A stretch of 64,000 nucleotides of DNA from Woeseiaceae bacterium (GTDB taxonomy: Bacteria; Pseudomonadota; Gammaproteobacteria; Steroidobacterales; Woeseiaceae): assembly GCA_021773035.1 (NCBI GenBank), contig JAJFKU010000001.1, positions 62,001 through 126,000 of the forward strand. Reading direction: 5' to 3'. The notes below the pieces were generated by a model that was given only the letters and a program-made list of their open reading frames with translations, was not told the origin of the DNA and ran no database searches. Position numbers and translations under genes: made by a program. Positions 1 to 9,945 of this stretch are shown in pieces; the stretch's first letter is position 1, and the number at the start of each line of letters is the position of its first letter.

Positions 1-1
1 G

Positions 2-1189
2 TACCAGTTTCACCAACGGCTCTATTTCGGCGAGGCTGTCGTCCGGCTAATAGTTGGCTTGACAATTGCGTGCCTGGGATTGGCAATTCTGTTCTACGCC
101 TATCCGCCGCTGATGATCACACGCGATGTTGCATCGGTCGCAATCGGTTACTCGTTGTTGTTATTGCTCGGAGTCAGGTATGTCTTCGTCAGGACCGTCG
201 ACGAGCACGTTTTCCGCCGCCGAACACTAATATTCGGGGCGGGGGAGCGAGCGATGAGTATTTCCGCCATTCGTCGACGCGCTGATCGTCGTGGATTCAA
301 AGTCGTGGCGCAAGTTGCGGCGATGGGGGACACGGTCGTTGAGGCCGGAGATGTTATTCAGAGTAATGGGCAGTCGATCGCGGATATTGCAGTCGAATCA
401 GGGGCGGAGGAAATCGTTGTTGCCATGGATGATCGTCGTGGCAAATTACCGATTAGAGATCTCCTCGATGCCAAGTTAAAGGGTATCGATGTCATAGACC
501 TGCTTGAATTTCTCGAGCGCGAAACAGGCAAAATTCCTATTGATCTTGTGAGCCCCGGCTGGTTGATTTTTTCTCCTGGTTTTCGTCGATCAAAGCTAAG
601 CCGCTTGGCCAAACGTGCTATGGATACGGTGGTTAGCGGCCTGCTGCTCGGTGTGTCCTTACCGATAATGATCCTGGTGGTTCTCGCGATAAAAATCGAG
701 AACGGGCTGTCGGCGTCTGTCATCTACCGCCAATGCCGTGTTGGGCAGGGTGGCGTGCCATTTGATGTCCTCAAGTTTCGCAGCATGAGTGAGGATGCGG
801 AAGCGGACGGTGTGGCCGTCTGGGCAAGCGAAAACGACAGCCGGGTGACTCGTGTAGGCAACTTTCTGCGCAACAGTCGACTGGATGAGTTACCACAGGT
901 TTTCAATGTGCTGAGAGGCCAGATGAGCATTGTGGGACCACGCCCTGAGCGACCGGTGTTTGTTGAGGAGCTGCAGGAGAAAATTCCGTATTACTCGGAG
1001 CGTCACGTGATGAAGCCCGGCGTGACCGGTTGGGCGCAGCTGAAATACTCCTACGGTGCATCCGAGGAAGATGCCGTCGAGAAATTGCAGTTCGATCTCT
1101 ACTATATTAAGAACCAGACTCTACTTCTCGACGCATTGATAGTGCTGCAGACGGTCGAAGTAGTGCTGTGGGGCAAGGGCGCTCGCTAA
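2..1189 (+). CDS. Exopolysaccharide sugar transferase, XrtA/PEP-CTERM-associated (TIGR03013-like, bacterial sugar transferase); 5' truncated by window edge
   Basis: Frame is open from base 2 (YQFHQRLYFGEAVVRL...); C-terminal motif KFRSMSEDAE..DSRVTRVGNFLRNSRLDELPQVFNVLRGQMSIVGPRPERP is typical of WbaP/WcaJ-type sugar transferases. Confidence 0.9.
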   Translation, partial: YQFHQRLYFGEAVVRLIVGLTIACLGLAILFYAYPPLMITRDVASVAIGYSLLLLLGVRYVFVRTVDEHVFRRRTLIFGAGERAMSISAIRRRADRRGFKVVAQVAAMGDTVVEAGDVIQSNGQSIADIAVESGAEEIVVAMDDRRGKLPIRDLLDAKLKGIDVIDLLEFLERETGKIPIDLVSPGWLIFSPGFRRSKLSRLAKRAMDTVVSGLLLGVSLPIMILVVLAIKIENGLSASVIYRQCRVGQGGVPFDVLKFRSMSEDAEADGVAVWASENDSRVTRVGNFLRNSRLDELPQVFNVLRGQMSIVGPRPERPVFVEELQEKIPYYSERHVMKPGVTGWAQLKYSYGASEEDAVEKLQFDLYYIKNQTLLLDALIVLQTVEVVLWGKGAR

Positions 1190-1194
1190 ATTTA

Positions 1195-2037
1195 CTATCC
1201 TTCCGGTGCGGTAAAAACCGCTGTCGATCGACCATGGTGGTAAGTGAGATTGTCAGTCAGTATTTCAACACTAAGGCCGGCGTTTGAAGCAGCCTCGCGG
1301 ATTTCCTGTTGATTCAGCTTCAGTAACGGCCGCGCTTCCTTCAGGGCAGAATAGTTGCCAATTTCCTTCACGCCGGCCCAGACAGAACGCAACAGCGCGC
1401 CCTTGCGCATACACAAGTACAGGTAAGACACGACATCACGGATGAAGCTGTAGTCCGGCGTTACGATATCCGAAACGACCAATCGCCCATCTGTGTTGAG
1501 CAAGCCCTTCCAGCGTTCGAGCCAGCCGTGAAGATCTTCTGCTGTCATATATTGAATGACGCTATTGACGACAATGAAATCGAACGGAGTGACGCGTGCA
1601 TCTTCGTTGCCGTCGGAAAGATCAACAAACCGGACATTCTCTATTTTCGATAATCGTTGATAGGCGATGCCGCGCATATTCGCAGCGCTGTCCCAGACCA
1701 CCAGTTCCCCTACATGCTGGGAAACCGCCTCGCTGAGAAAACCGAAACCGCAACCGAAGTCGAGGACGCGAGCATCCTTCGTCTCTGGAAATGCCCTGGT
1801 GAATCGATCTGCATAGTCACCAGCTTCCAGCGCAAAAATTGGCTGCTTGTCGTCCAATTGCTCCCAGTAATCGTCCCACGCCTGAACCTGGCCCGGCAGT
1901 GTTCTGTCGGTCGTCCAGACTTCTGGCACGCCAGACATTGCGGTCTCGTTTGGCTCTGCAGTCGTTGTAGAGGCGTCAGTCGTAGGAGATTTTGTCATTG
2001 GTCCTCCGGGAGAGTGATGAGCGAGAGCAGTTTTCAA
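1195..2037 (-). CDS. Class I SAM-dependent methyltransferase (start may be 1998)
   Basis: ARVLDFGCGFGFLSEAVS motif I and DFIVVNSVIQYM; convergent with the sugar transferase. Confidence 0.75.
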   Translation of the reverse strand: MKTALAHHSPGGPMTKSPTTDASTTTAEPNETAMSGVPEVWTTDRTLPGQVQAWDDYWEQLDDKQPIFALEAGDYADRFTRAFPETKDARVLDFGCGFGFLSEAVSQHVGELVVWDSAANMRGIAYQRLSKIENVRFVDLSDGNEDARVTPFDFIVVNSVIQYMTAEDLHGWLERWKGLLNTDGRLVVSDIVTPDYSFIRDVVSYLYLCMRKGALLRSVWAGVKEIGNYSALKEARPLLKLNQQEIREAASNAGLSVEILTDNLTYHHGRSTAVFTAPEG

Positions 2038-2106
2038 AGTCGGTCATAGTACGCGTTCACGCCTGAATTGACACACAGGTTGATGCCTCGTCAATTCCTG
2101 GTTGCG

Positions 2107-3141
2107 TCAGGGCGTATCGCCGGGAGACGAAGCCGCGGCTTCGGTTTCGGACTCGCGAACCAGTTCGACCGCCGAGTAGCCCATGCGCCGCGCAAAGTAG
2201 ATACCACCCAAGCCGACGGACACAAATACCACGGCATGAAACAGGATTGACGCCGCAATGGCCAATCCGGCCTGCACGCCATAGGCGCCAAGGCCGATAG
2301 TAAAACAAAGTTGAATTGTCCCGAAGAATCCGGGGCTGCTGGGAACGGTCATTCCGACCACTACGACGGCGAGGACGACGTAAGCGGCCGAAACCGGTAC
2401 ATCGATGTCGAAGGCGAGGATTGCAAACCAGGTGCACAAGCCCATCAGGAGCCACTGGACCAATGACCATCCGGCCAGCGCAATTAACATTCTGAAGCTG
2501 GTGAGCGATTGCAGGCCGCTAATGGCCATTTCGAATTGCCTGTTCAGCGGGCCAGATACGGAAGCTGGCAACCAGCTTGTCGTGATGTGGAATAGTCGTG
2601 TCAGGAGCTGTGGCCGGAAGGCACCCAGCAGTGCACCTGAGAGAATCGCGGCTCCGATAGCACCGCAAATCTTAGCGGCAAGAACCAACACATCAGGCGT
2701 GTTTGGGACCAGGGGTACGAGGGTGGCAACGAAAACCAGTATCGTCAGAAAATCGAACATTCTTTCCAATACAATGGTGACAAGTACCGGGCCCGCTTTC
2801 AGGCCGCATCTGTTGCTCACCAGGTACATTCGAACAAGCTCGCCGAGTTGCGCAGGCAACAATATATTGCTCGCATAGCCGGTAACCGTAAGAGGAAAAA
2901 GTTGCGCGCTCGAGATCTTTAGTAGCGGCGTCAGCAATAGTGCCCATCGAACGGTCTTCGTCCAAAGAAACAGGATGAGAGCCAGAAGAACCAGCGGCAC
3001 ATAAAGGAGATTGGCACTGCGGAAGGCGTCGCCGATGGCGGCAAGATCCGTGTTTCTGAATGCGAGTAACAGAAAGGTCATGCCAACGGCTATTCCGATC
3101 ACCGTTAATAACGTTGATCTATTTGCGAATGGGCCTTTCAC
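2107..3141 (-). CDS. Lysylphosphatidylglycerol synthase-TM/UPF0104 family (flippase-like) membrane protein
   Basis: Multi-TM protein with YASNILLPAQLGELVRMYLVSNR and VVVGMTVPSSPGFFGTIQLC motifs. Confidence 0.8.
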   Translation of the reverse strand: MKGPFANRSTLLTVIGIAVGMTFLLLAFRNTDLAAIGDAFRSANLLYVPLVLLALILFLWTKTVRWALLLTPLLKISSAQLFPLTVTGYASNILLPAQLGELVRMYLVSNRCGLKAGPVLVTIVLERMFDFLTILVFVATLVPLVPNTPDVLVLAAKICGAIGAAILSGALLGAFRPQLLTRLFHITTSWLPASVSGPLNRQFEMAISGLQSLTSFRMLIALAGWSLVQWLLMGLCTWFAILAFDIDVPVSAAYVVLAVVVVGMTVPSSPGFFGTIQLCFTIGLGAYGVQAGLAIAASILFHAVVFVSVGLGGIYFARRMGYSAVELVRESETEAAASSPGDTP

Positions 3142-3303
3142 GGTGGCAAAGTCGTCCCTGTCTGGATGGTTCCTCAGTGCGTTTATGCCACTTGAGGCGA
3201 TCCAAGTCCATGACTGTATTCACAAAGGGCGCAGAGGGCACAGCAGGTCCCATATCATCTGCTACACTGCAGCGCTTTGGGCCGTCCACCACCGACTGAT
3301 TCT

Positions 3304-4722
3304 ATGACTGTACGTACTCGATTCGCTCCAAGCCCAACCGGGGTATTACATCTTGGCAGTGTCCGCACAGCTTTGTTTTGCTGGCTCTATGCGCGGCATT
3401 GTGGCGGGCAATTCGTCCTGCGCATCGAAGATACCGACCGTCAGCGATCGACGCCCGAAAATGTCGACGCCATTGTCGATGGCATGGCATGGCTCGGTCT
3501 CGATGCCGATGAGGGGCCGTTCTTCCAGACCGAGCGTTTCGATCGCTACCGGGCAATAACCGAGCAGTGGCTGGATGAGGGCAAGGCGTATCGCTGCTAC
3601 TGCACGAAGGAAGAGCTGGACGAACTTCGCGCCGGGCAGAAGGAACGCGGAGAGAAGATGCGCTACGACGGCCGTTGCAGGCAACGAAGCGAGCCCTGCA
3701 AAGCAGGCGATTCAGTTGTTCGATTCAAGAATCCGCTCGACGGGGACGTAGTGGTCGACGATCTTGTCCGCGGGCGAGTGGTATTCAGCAACGCCGAACT
3801 CGACGATCTTGTCATAGCCCGCTCCGACGGAACGCCGACCTATAACTTTTCAGTGATTGTCGACGACCACGATATGAAGATCTCCCACGTTATTCGTGGG
3901 GATGACCACCTCAACAATACTCCCAGGCAAATGAATCTTCTTGCGGCTCTGGGTGCACCGCCGCCGGCCTACGCGCACCTGCCGATGATTCTTGGTGCAG
4001 ATGGAGCGAAGTTATCCAAGCGCCATGGTGCCGTGGATATTCGCGACTACAGAGAGCAAGGATATCTACCGGAGGCCGTGCTCAATTATCTGGTGCGACT
4101 CGGGTGGTCGCACGGAGACCAGGAAGTCTTTTCGATCGAGGAGATGATTCGCCTTTTCGATGTCGCAGATGTGAATCAATCTGCTTCGTCGTTCAACCCG
4201 GAAAAACTGCTGTGGCTAAATCAACAGCATATTATTTCAGCGCCCGCGACGCGGCTCAGCGAGGCGTTGATAACGCACTTCGAGCAAGCCGGCCTTGCCC
4301 CGCAGGATGGCCCTGATCTCAAAGACCTGGCAGACGGGTTTCGCGAGCGAGCAGAGACTTTGACGCAGATGGTTTCGAATGCCCGTTATTGTTATGAGGA
4401 CTTCGACGAGATTGATCCCAAGGGAGCCAAGAAGAACCTCCGTCCGGTCATTCTCGAGCCGTTGAAGGCGGTGAGGGAGAGGTTTGCGTCTCTCTCGGAG
4501 TGGAGCAAAGAGGCCATCGGGCAATCGATTGAAGAGGTTGCCGCAAGCTTCGGCCTGAACATGGGAAAACTGGGGCAACCGATCAGGGTCGCTGTGACAG
4601 GAGGTACTGTCTCGCCCCCGATTGATGTCACTGTTTCGCTCGTCGGCCGTGAACGAACGCTGGAGCGCTTGGACAAGGGGATTCGGCTGATTGAGGCGAG
4701 AGCCCAAGCTCATGAAAACTAG
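3304..4722 (+). CDS. gltX: Glutamate--tRNA ligase
   Basis: TRFAPSPTGVLHLGSVRTALF (HIGH-type) and AKLSKRHGAVDIRDYRE (KMSKS-type); start at ATG 3304 inside longer ORF 3277. Confidence 0.97.
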   Translation: MTVRTRFAPSPTGVLHLGSVRTALFCWLYARHCGGQFVLRIEDTDRQRSTPENVDAIVDGMAWLGLDADEGPFFQTERFDRYRAITEQWLDEGKAYRCYCTKEELDELRAGQKERGEKMRYDGRCRQRSEPCKAGDSVVRFKNPLDGDVVVDDLVRGRVVFSNAELDDLVIARSDGTPTYNFSVIVDDHDMKISHVIRGDDHLNNTPRQMNLLAALGAPPPAYAHLPMILGADGAKLSKRHGAVDIRDYREQGYLPEAVLNYLVRLGWSHGDQEVFSIEEMIRLFDVADVNQSASSFNPEKLLWLNQQHIISAPATRLSEALITHFEQAGLAPQDGPDLKDLADGFRERAETLTQMVSNARYCYEDFDEIDPKGAKKNLRPVILEPLKAVRERFASLSEWSKEAIGQSIEEVAASFGLNMGKLGQPIRVAVTGGTVSPPIDVTVSLVGRERTLERLDKGIRLIEARAQAHEN

Positions 4723-4779
4723 GCGCTTATCGCGGCTCTTGACAGCCTGACGAGGCATCCTTATAGTGCGCCGCTCAGT

Positions 4780-4855
<76 letters not shown>

Positions 4856-4878
4856 TTAGTTTCACACTGAAATTCCGG

Positions 4879-4954
4879 GTCCCCATCGTCTAGAGGCCTA
4901 GGACACTGCCCTTTCACGGCGGCAACAGGGGTTCGAATCCCCTTGGGGACGCCA
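4879..4954 (+). tRNA. tRNA-Glu(TTC)
   Basis: GTCCCCATCGTCTAGAGGCCTAGGACACTGCCCTTTCACGGCGG...GGTTCGAATCCCCTTGGGGACGCCA cloverleaf with encoded CCA. Confidence 0.96.
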
Positions 4955-4993
4955 CTTTTCTCAATAAAAACAAAAACCTATGAGAAAAGTGGC
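4951..4993 (+). repeat. 13-bp perfect inverted repeat overlapping the 3' CCA of tRNA-Glu
   Basis: GCCACTTTTCTCA (4951-4963) / TGAGAAAAGTGGC (4981-4993), 17-nt A-rich loop. Confidence 0.9.
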
Positions 4994-5306
4994 CTAGCAC
5001 ACTTTTGAACTCGTTTACTCCCCTTTTGTTCGTTCGCCACGTCCCGGGCTGTCGTCAGGATTTGACGAAGACGATCGTTCTTTAGCTAAGACCAATTGCC
5101 GGAAAGTCCGTGATTGGGATTCGGTCCTGACGGTGCTCGGGGCTTTAAGAAAAGCTGTCCCGAGCAGTATGACGCGACAATCGAATGTGTCACCTTCGTG
5201 AACTGGCGTCGGGTCGAAGTGGACGAGACGCGGTCGTTGGCATCAGCGAGCGTTAGCTGTCATCATCCACCGACGTTACAAGCTGTTGTTTCCTGTCAGA
5301 TAATCT

Positions 5307-7349
5307 ATGTTTTTGATGACTGAATTGAGCGCGATCGGATATGCCATCCTGGCGGTTTCTTACGCGTTGCTGACGCTGTTGCTGCTGATTAGCTGGCGTG
5401 GCCAGCTGATTGGTGGTTTGTTGGCAGGCGCGTGCGTAGCCAGCGTCGCGTGGGCAGCAGCGCTCGCGATCGATCATTCGGTTCGCGAAGTCGACATGTT
5501 CGTGATGTTTACCCTGGAAGTGGTTCGAGCCGGCGCCTGGCTCGCGTTCCTGTCGGTCCTTCTGCGCAGGGTCAGTGCTGTGCGACTGATTCGTCTCGTC
5601 GGCTACGGTATTTGGATCGGCGTGCTGGCGGCAGGCGCATCCATCGAGTTCAATTTTCAAATCCTGCCATCGCACATCACATTTGCGGATGTTCTTACTT
5701 CCGGTGGACTGCTGATGGCGATGGTGGGTCTGCTCCTCGTTGAACAGCTGCATCGTAATGCCTCGGACGAATCCAAGCGGAGCATCAAAGTTCTCATGCT
5801 CGGTATCGGCGGGATTTTCGCTTACGACCTGTTTCTTTTTTCCCAGGGCCTGATGCTGGGGGCGGTCGAGCCCTGGACCTGGGTAGCTCGCGGATTCGTC
5901 AATATCGGATTCATTCCGATGATCGCTATAGCGGCACGATCCAACGGCGAGTGGAGCCTCGATATATTCGTATCTCGACAGGTCGTCTTTTACTCGACAA
6001 CACTCGCGGCGGTAGGCGTCTACCTCTTGCTGATGGCCGGCGTTGGATACTGGATTGTAATCCAGGAGCGGGCCTGGAGCAGTCTCGTGAGCGTCGTCTT
6101 TTTCGTCGGCGCTGGCGTGCTCCTGGTGCTCTTGCTGTTTTCGTCCAGCCTGCGTGCACGGCTGCGAGTGTTCCTGAGCAAGCACTTTTTTCGCAATAAG
6201 TACGATTACCGAGAAGAGTGGCTTCGACTGATTTCGACGCTTGGTGAAATCGAAATCAGTTCCGCCAAAGAAATCGCCGTAAAGGCTCTGGCACAGATTG
6301 TGCGCAGCCCGTCAGGCGTACTCTGGTTACTTAACGACGACAAATCCGCTTATCAGCTGGTGGCGTCGTACAATCGTTCGGATGCCGTGCCGCCCATTTC
6401 GGCGCAGGATTCGATCGTGAGTTTCATTGTCAAAGGCGGTTGGCTTGTCGATCTCGAGGAATTCAAACAAAACCCCGGGCTGTACGAGGGTATGCTGCTT
6501 CCAGCCTGGCTTGCCGAAAGCGACGATGCCTGGCTTGTCGCTCCGTTGTTTGCGCGTAGCGAATTGATTGGCTTGATCCTGCTGGACAAGGCCACGGGCC
6601 CGCTCAAGTTGAACTACGAAGATCGAGACCTGTTGAAAACGGTGGGTAATCATGTGGCCGTCCACCTTGTCCAGGATAGTACTGATGAGCAATTAGCCGA
6701 GGCGCGCCAGTTCGAGGCCTATAATCGGCTCACCGCATTTCTGATGCATGATCTCAATAACCTGATCGCCCAGCAGTCGCTTATCGTCTCGAACGCCGAA
6801 AAACACAAACGCAATCCCGAGTTCGTGGATGACGCGATGAACACGATTGCAAACTCGGTGGACCGGATGAAGCAGGTCATGACTCAGCTGAAGCGCGGCG
6901 AGGCCAGCATGGCTACTCAGACCATCGAGGTTAGGTTCGCAGTGTCTACTGCGGTTGACCGCTGCGCTGGGCGGTCACCCGAACCGCGACTCGAATTCAA
7001 CGATGACGACGCGAGTATTGAAGTCGACGTCGAGCAATTGATCATGGTGATTGTTCACCTTATCCGCAATGCGCAGGACTCGACATCATCTGCAGGGCAA
7101 GTGTTGGTAAGCACCACTCTAGCCAATGGCCAGGTCAGTATTACCGTCGCGGACGACGGCAGCGGTATGACGCGGGAGTTCCTGCGTGACCGCCTGTTTC
7201 GCCCGTTCGATTCGACAAAGGGTAGTCAGGGAATGGGTATCGGTGCCTACCAGGCGAGGGAGTTTGCGCGCAAGATGGGCGGCGATATTGAAGTATCGAG
7301 TGAGGTGTCAAAGGGCACCTCCGTGACCTTGAGGCTTCCCGCAGACTAG
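5307..7349 (+). CDS. prsK: XrtA/PEP-CTERM system histidine kinase PrsK (GAF + HATPase)
   Basis: N-terminal multi-TM region, GAF-like region, FLMHDLNNLIAQQSLIVSNAEKHKRNPEFVDDAM H-box region, VADDGSGM and GMGIGAYQAREF ATP-binding motifs typical of TIGR02916. Confidence 0.9.
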   Translation: MFLMTELSAIGYAILAVSYALLTLLLLISWRGQLIGGLLAGACVASVAWAAALAIDHSVREVDMFVMFTLEVVRAGAWLAFLSVLLRRVSAVRLIRLVGYGIWIGVLAAGASIEFNFQILPSHITFADVLTSGGLLMAMVGLLLVEQLHRNASDESKRSIKVLMLGIGGIFAYDLFLFSQGLMLGAVEPWTWVARGFVNIGFIPMIAIAARSNGEWSLDIFVSRQVVFYSTTLAAVGVYLLLMAGVGYWIVIQERAWSSLVSVVFFVGAGVLLVLLLFSSSLRARLRVFLSKHFFRNKYDYREEWLRLISTLGEIEISSAKEIAVKALAQIVRSPSGVLWLLNDDKSAYQLVASYNRSDAVPPISAQDSIVSFIVKGGWLVDLEEFKQNPGLYEGMLLPAWLAESDDAWLVAPLFARSELIGLILLDKATGPLKLNYEDRDLLKTVGNHVAVHLVQDSTDEQLAEARQFEAYNRLTAFLMHDLNNLIAQQSLIVSNAEKHKRNPEFVDDAMNTIANSVDRMKQVMTQLKRGEASMATQTIEVRFAVSTAVDRCAGRSPEPRLEFNDDDASIEVDVEQLIMVIVHLIRNAQDSTSSAGQVLVSTTLANGQVSITVADDGSGMTREFLRDRLFRPFDSTKGSQGMGIGAYQAREFARKMGGDIEVSSEVSKGTSVTLRLPAD

Positions 7350-8086
7350 GTCGTGTCTGAGAGGAGGTCTTCGCTACACAGGCCCATGCGCAGGAGATCG
7401 TAGCGTTCTCCGTCGATGCATACCTCGTTCTGTAACAAGCCTTCTACTTTGAACCCGACGTCTTCGTTCAGGCGAATATTGCCGATATGCGTCTGCAGTG
7501 TGCTCACATAGATTTTCTGCAGGCCAAGTGCAGAGATGCCGTAGTCGATCCAGAGTCTGGTAGCTTCTTCTGCGTATCCTTTTCCTCTGGCCTCCGGCAC
7601 ACCGATCAACTTGCGCAGTTCGGCGCGTTTCTGATCCTTGTTGAAGTCGAGGTAGGCCATCGCGCCTATCGGCGTACCATCCAACAGGGTGATCGTCCCC
7701 AGTACGTTCAATGGAGAGTTGACGAGCATCTCAATATCGATGGTCTGTGCCGTGGCACAGGAGAGCACGAAAAATCGGCCATACTTGTCCGGTAACCAGC
7801 CGCGCAAAAGATTCAGATCCTGCTCGGCATCGAAGCGGCGAATTATGATGCGCTGGCTTTTGATAGGGAGTTCCGGCGCTTCCGATCGAGCAGCCGTCAG
7901 ATCCCGCTGTGAATCATTCCTGGCCGCCGGGCCACGCTCGCTTGCCGCGCTGCATAAATCCATTAGCTCGTTAATCAGGCGGATAGTGTCGACCGGTCCG
8001 AATCCGTAATTCGAGGTCTCTTTATAGACGCTCCGTGCGACGGCCTGGATTGTCTGGATCGGCATGCTCTTGGGCATAGACAGCAC
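7346..8086 (-). CDS. GNAT family N-acetyltransferase (RimJ/RimL-like) with about 80-aa N-terminal extension
   Basis: LIGVPEARGKGYAEEATRLWIDYG and NIRLNEDVGFKVEGLLQNEV motifs. Confidence 0.75.
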   Translation of the reverse strand: MLSMPKSMPIQTIQAVARSVYKETSNYGFGPVDTIRLINELMDLCSAASERGPAARNDSQRDLTAARSEAPELPIKSQRIIIRRFDAEQDLNLLRGWLPDKYGRFFVLSCATAQTIDIEMLVNSPLNVLGTITLLDGTPIGAMAYLDFNKDQKRAELRKLIGVPEARGKGYAEEATRLWIDYGISALGLQKIYVSTLQTHIGNIRLNEDVGFKVEGLLQNEVCIDGERYDLLRMGLCSEDLLSDTT

Positions 8087-8154
8087 CTCTTTGACAAAGT
8101 AGCTTTCATACTACAGCCGAAGACGGGGGCAAGCATCAAGCAGATGCAAATACG

Positions 8155-8796
8155 ATGAACGACGAGAATAGAGAAGACCACGATTATCGTGCTGTGGAGT
8201 ACCTGCAGTTTCATCAGGGGCCGCTTGTTCGGTGGACAATCGCAGTACTTGGTATTCTGAGCTGGCCACTGATTCTGCCGTTGGCACTGCTGGCGCGTCT
8301 GTCCAACGTCATTTTCCGTACGGTCGCCGAGTTCCTTGGTTTCGTGCCCTATTTTCCGGGTTTCATCTTGCGCTACGAGTTCTACCGTTTCGCGCTGAGG
8401 CGATGCGGCAAGAACGTGCTCGTCGAATCAGGCAGTGTCTTTCTGTACTCGGATGTCGAGGTTGGCGATAACGTGCTCATCGGTCGGTACTGCATTGTTC
8501 ACGAGTGCGATATCGGCAGCGATGTACTGGTTGGAGAGAGGTGTACTTTCCTGAGCGGCATCAAGCAGCATAACTATGACCGGGTCGATATTCCGATGAA
8601 CCGGCAGGGGGGCGCAAGAAAAAGAATTACCGTCGGTGACGATTGCTGGATAGGGTCGCACAGCGTGGTTGCAGAAGACATCGGGCGCGGGTGTGTGGTC
8701 GGCGCGGGATCGGTTGTCACGCGGCCAATACCTGAGAACTCCGTTGCCGTGGGCAGTCCCGCCGCGGTGATTCGCACTCGGTCTTCATCAAAATGA
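8155..8796 (+). CDS. Acyltransferase, left-handed beta-helix (hexapeptide) family
   Basis: Hexapeptide repeats (VEVGDNVLIGRYCIVHECDIGSDVLVGERC...ITVGDDCWIGSHSVVAEDIGRGCVVGAGSVVT). Confidence 0.85.
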   Translation: MNDENREDHDYRAVEYLQFHQGPLVRWTIAVLGILSWPLILPLALLARLSNVIFRTVAEFLGFVPYFPGFILRYEFYRFALRRCGKNVLVESGSVFLYSDVEVGDNVLIGRYCIVHECDIGSDVLVGERCTFLSGIKQHNYDRVDIPMNRQGGARKRITVGDDCWIGSHSVVAEDIGRGCVVGAGSVVTRPIPENSVAVGSPAAVIRTRSSSK

Positions 8797-8880
8797 ACCA
8801 GAGTCTCAGTTTCGCGACTGGCTCGTTGACCCGCATGTGAGCTGCGATACTCTCTGTATTTACTTGGAGATCAAAAACCT

Positions 8881-9945
8881 ATGACCACTGGCGACACCGC
8901 AAATAGTCCTGACGCAATCAGTATCCGTGAAGTGAGTGGCGACTGGTCGCCCGACTGGGACGCGTACGTCGAAGATACGGATGAGGCGACGTTTTTTCAC
9001 CTCAGCGGCTGGTATCGTGTAATCAGCGATTCCTTCGGCCACAAGCCACACTATCTTCGCGCCGTCGGTGCTGACGGAGTTACCAGAGGAATCCTGCCAT
9101 TGTTCGAGGTAAAGAGCATGGTTTTCGGACACTCGTTGGTATCGACTCCTTTTTGCGTTTATGGCGGTGCAATTGCCGACACGGAAGAAATCCGTAGCCT
9201 TCTCGAAGATCGGGCGGTGGAGTTGGCTCAGGAACTGGGCGTCGACTACCTGGAGTTGCGTTACAGGGAGAAGACGCGAGATGACTGGCCATCGAAATCG
9301 ATGCATGCGACATTCCTGCGCGACATTGAGCAGGGCGGAGATGAGGCGATTCTCCTCAGTGTAAAAAACAAGCAGAGGGCGGTAATTCGAAAGGGCGTAC
9401 GCAACGATCTCAACCGAGAACTACAATCGGACGTGAGCGATTTTTTCGAGACCTACTCGACGAGCGTGCGAAACCTCGGCACACCCGTATTCAGCAGGAG
9501 CTATTTTCACAATCTCAAAAGAGAGTTTGGTGATGCTTGCGAAATCGTCTCGATCAGTGGCGAGGGAGCTCTGCACAGTTCATTGATCAGCTTTTACTTT
9601 CGGGACCAGGTCTTGCCGTACTACGGTGGCGGCCTGCCGGTTAGCAGACAGTCAAAAGCTATGGACTTCATGTACTACGACCTGATGTGCCGGGCAGCCG
9701 GCGCTGGTGTTCGGGTTTTTGATTTTGGTCGCAGCAAGAATGATTCAGGACCCTACAACTACAAGCGGCACTGGGGCTTCGAGCCTCAGCCTCTCCATTA
9801 CCAGTACTTCCTCGTAAACAGTGAAAGTCTGCCGGAGATCAATGTGACGAACCCGCGTTATGAGCTGATGATCAGGTGTTGGAAGAAACTGCCTTTGAAG
9901 GTCAGCCAGATTATCGGCCCGATGTTGTCGAAGTACCTTGGGTAA
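8881..9945 (+). CDS. FemAB family XrtA/PEP-CTERM system-associated protein (TIGR03019-like)
   Basis: TFFHLSGWYRVISDSFGHKPHYL... and VRVFDFGRSKNDSGPYNYKRHWGFEPQPLHYQY signatures. Confidence 0.88.
   Translation: MTTGDTANSPDAISIREVSGDWSPDWDAYVEDTDEATFFHLSGWYRVISDSFGHKPHYLRAVGADGVTRGILPLFEVKSMVFGHSLVSTPFCVYGGAIADTEEIRSLLEDRAVELAQELGVDYLELRYREKTRDDWPSKSMHATFLRDIEQGGDEAILLSVKNKQRAVIRKGVRNDLNRELQSDVSDFFETYSTSVRNLGTPVFSRSYFHNLKREFGDACEIVSISGEGALHSSLISFYFRDQVLPYYGGGLPVSRQSKAMDFMYYDLMCRAAGAGVRVFDFGRSKNDSGPYNYKRHWGFEPQPLHYQYFLVNSESLPEINVTNPRYELMIRCWKKLPLKVSQIIGPMLSKYLG

Noticed and set aside
5253-6185. 310-aa minus-strand ORF antisense to prsK
   Set aside because: Low-complexity, Gln/His/Asp-rich composition typical of antisense frames; no recognisable domain
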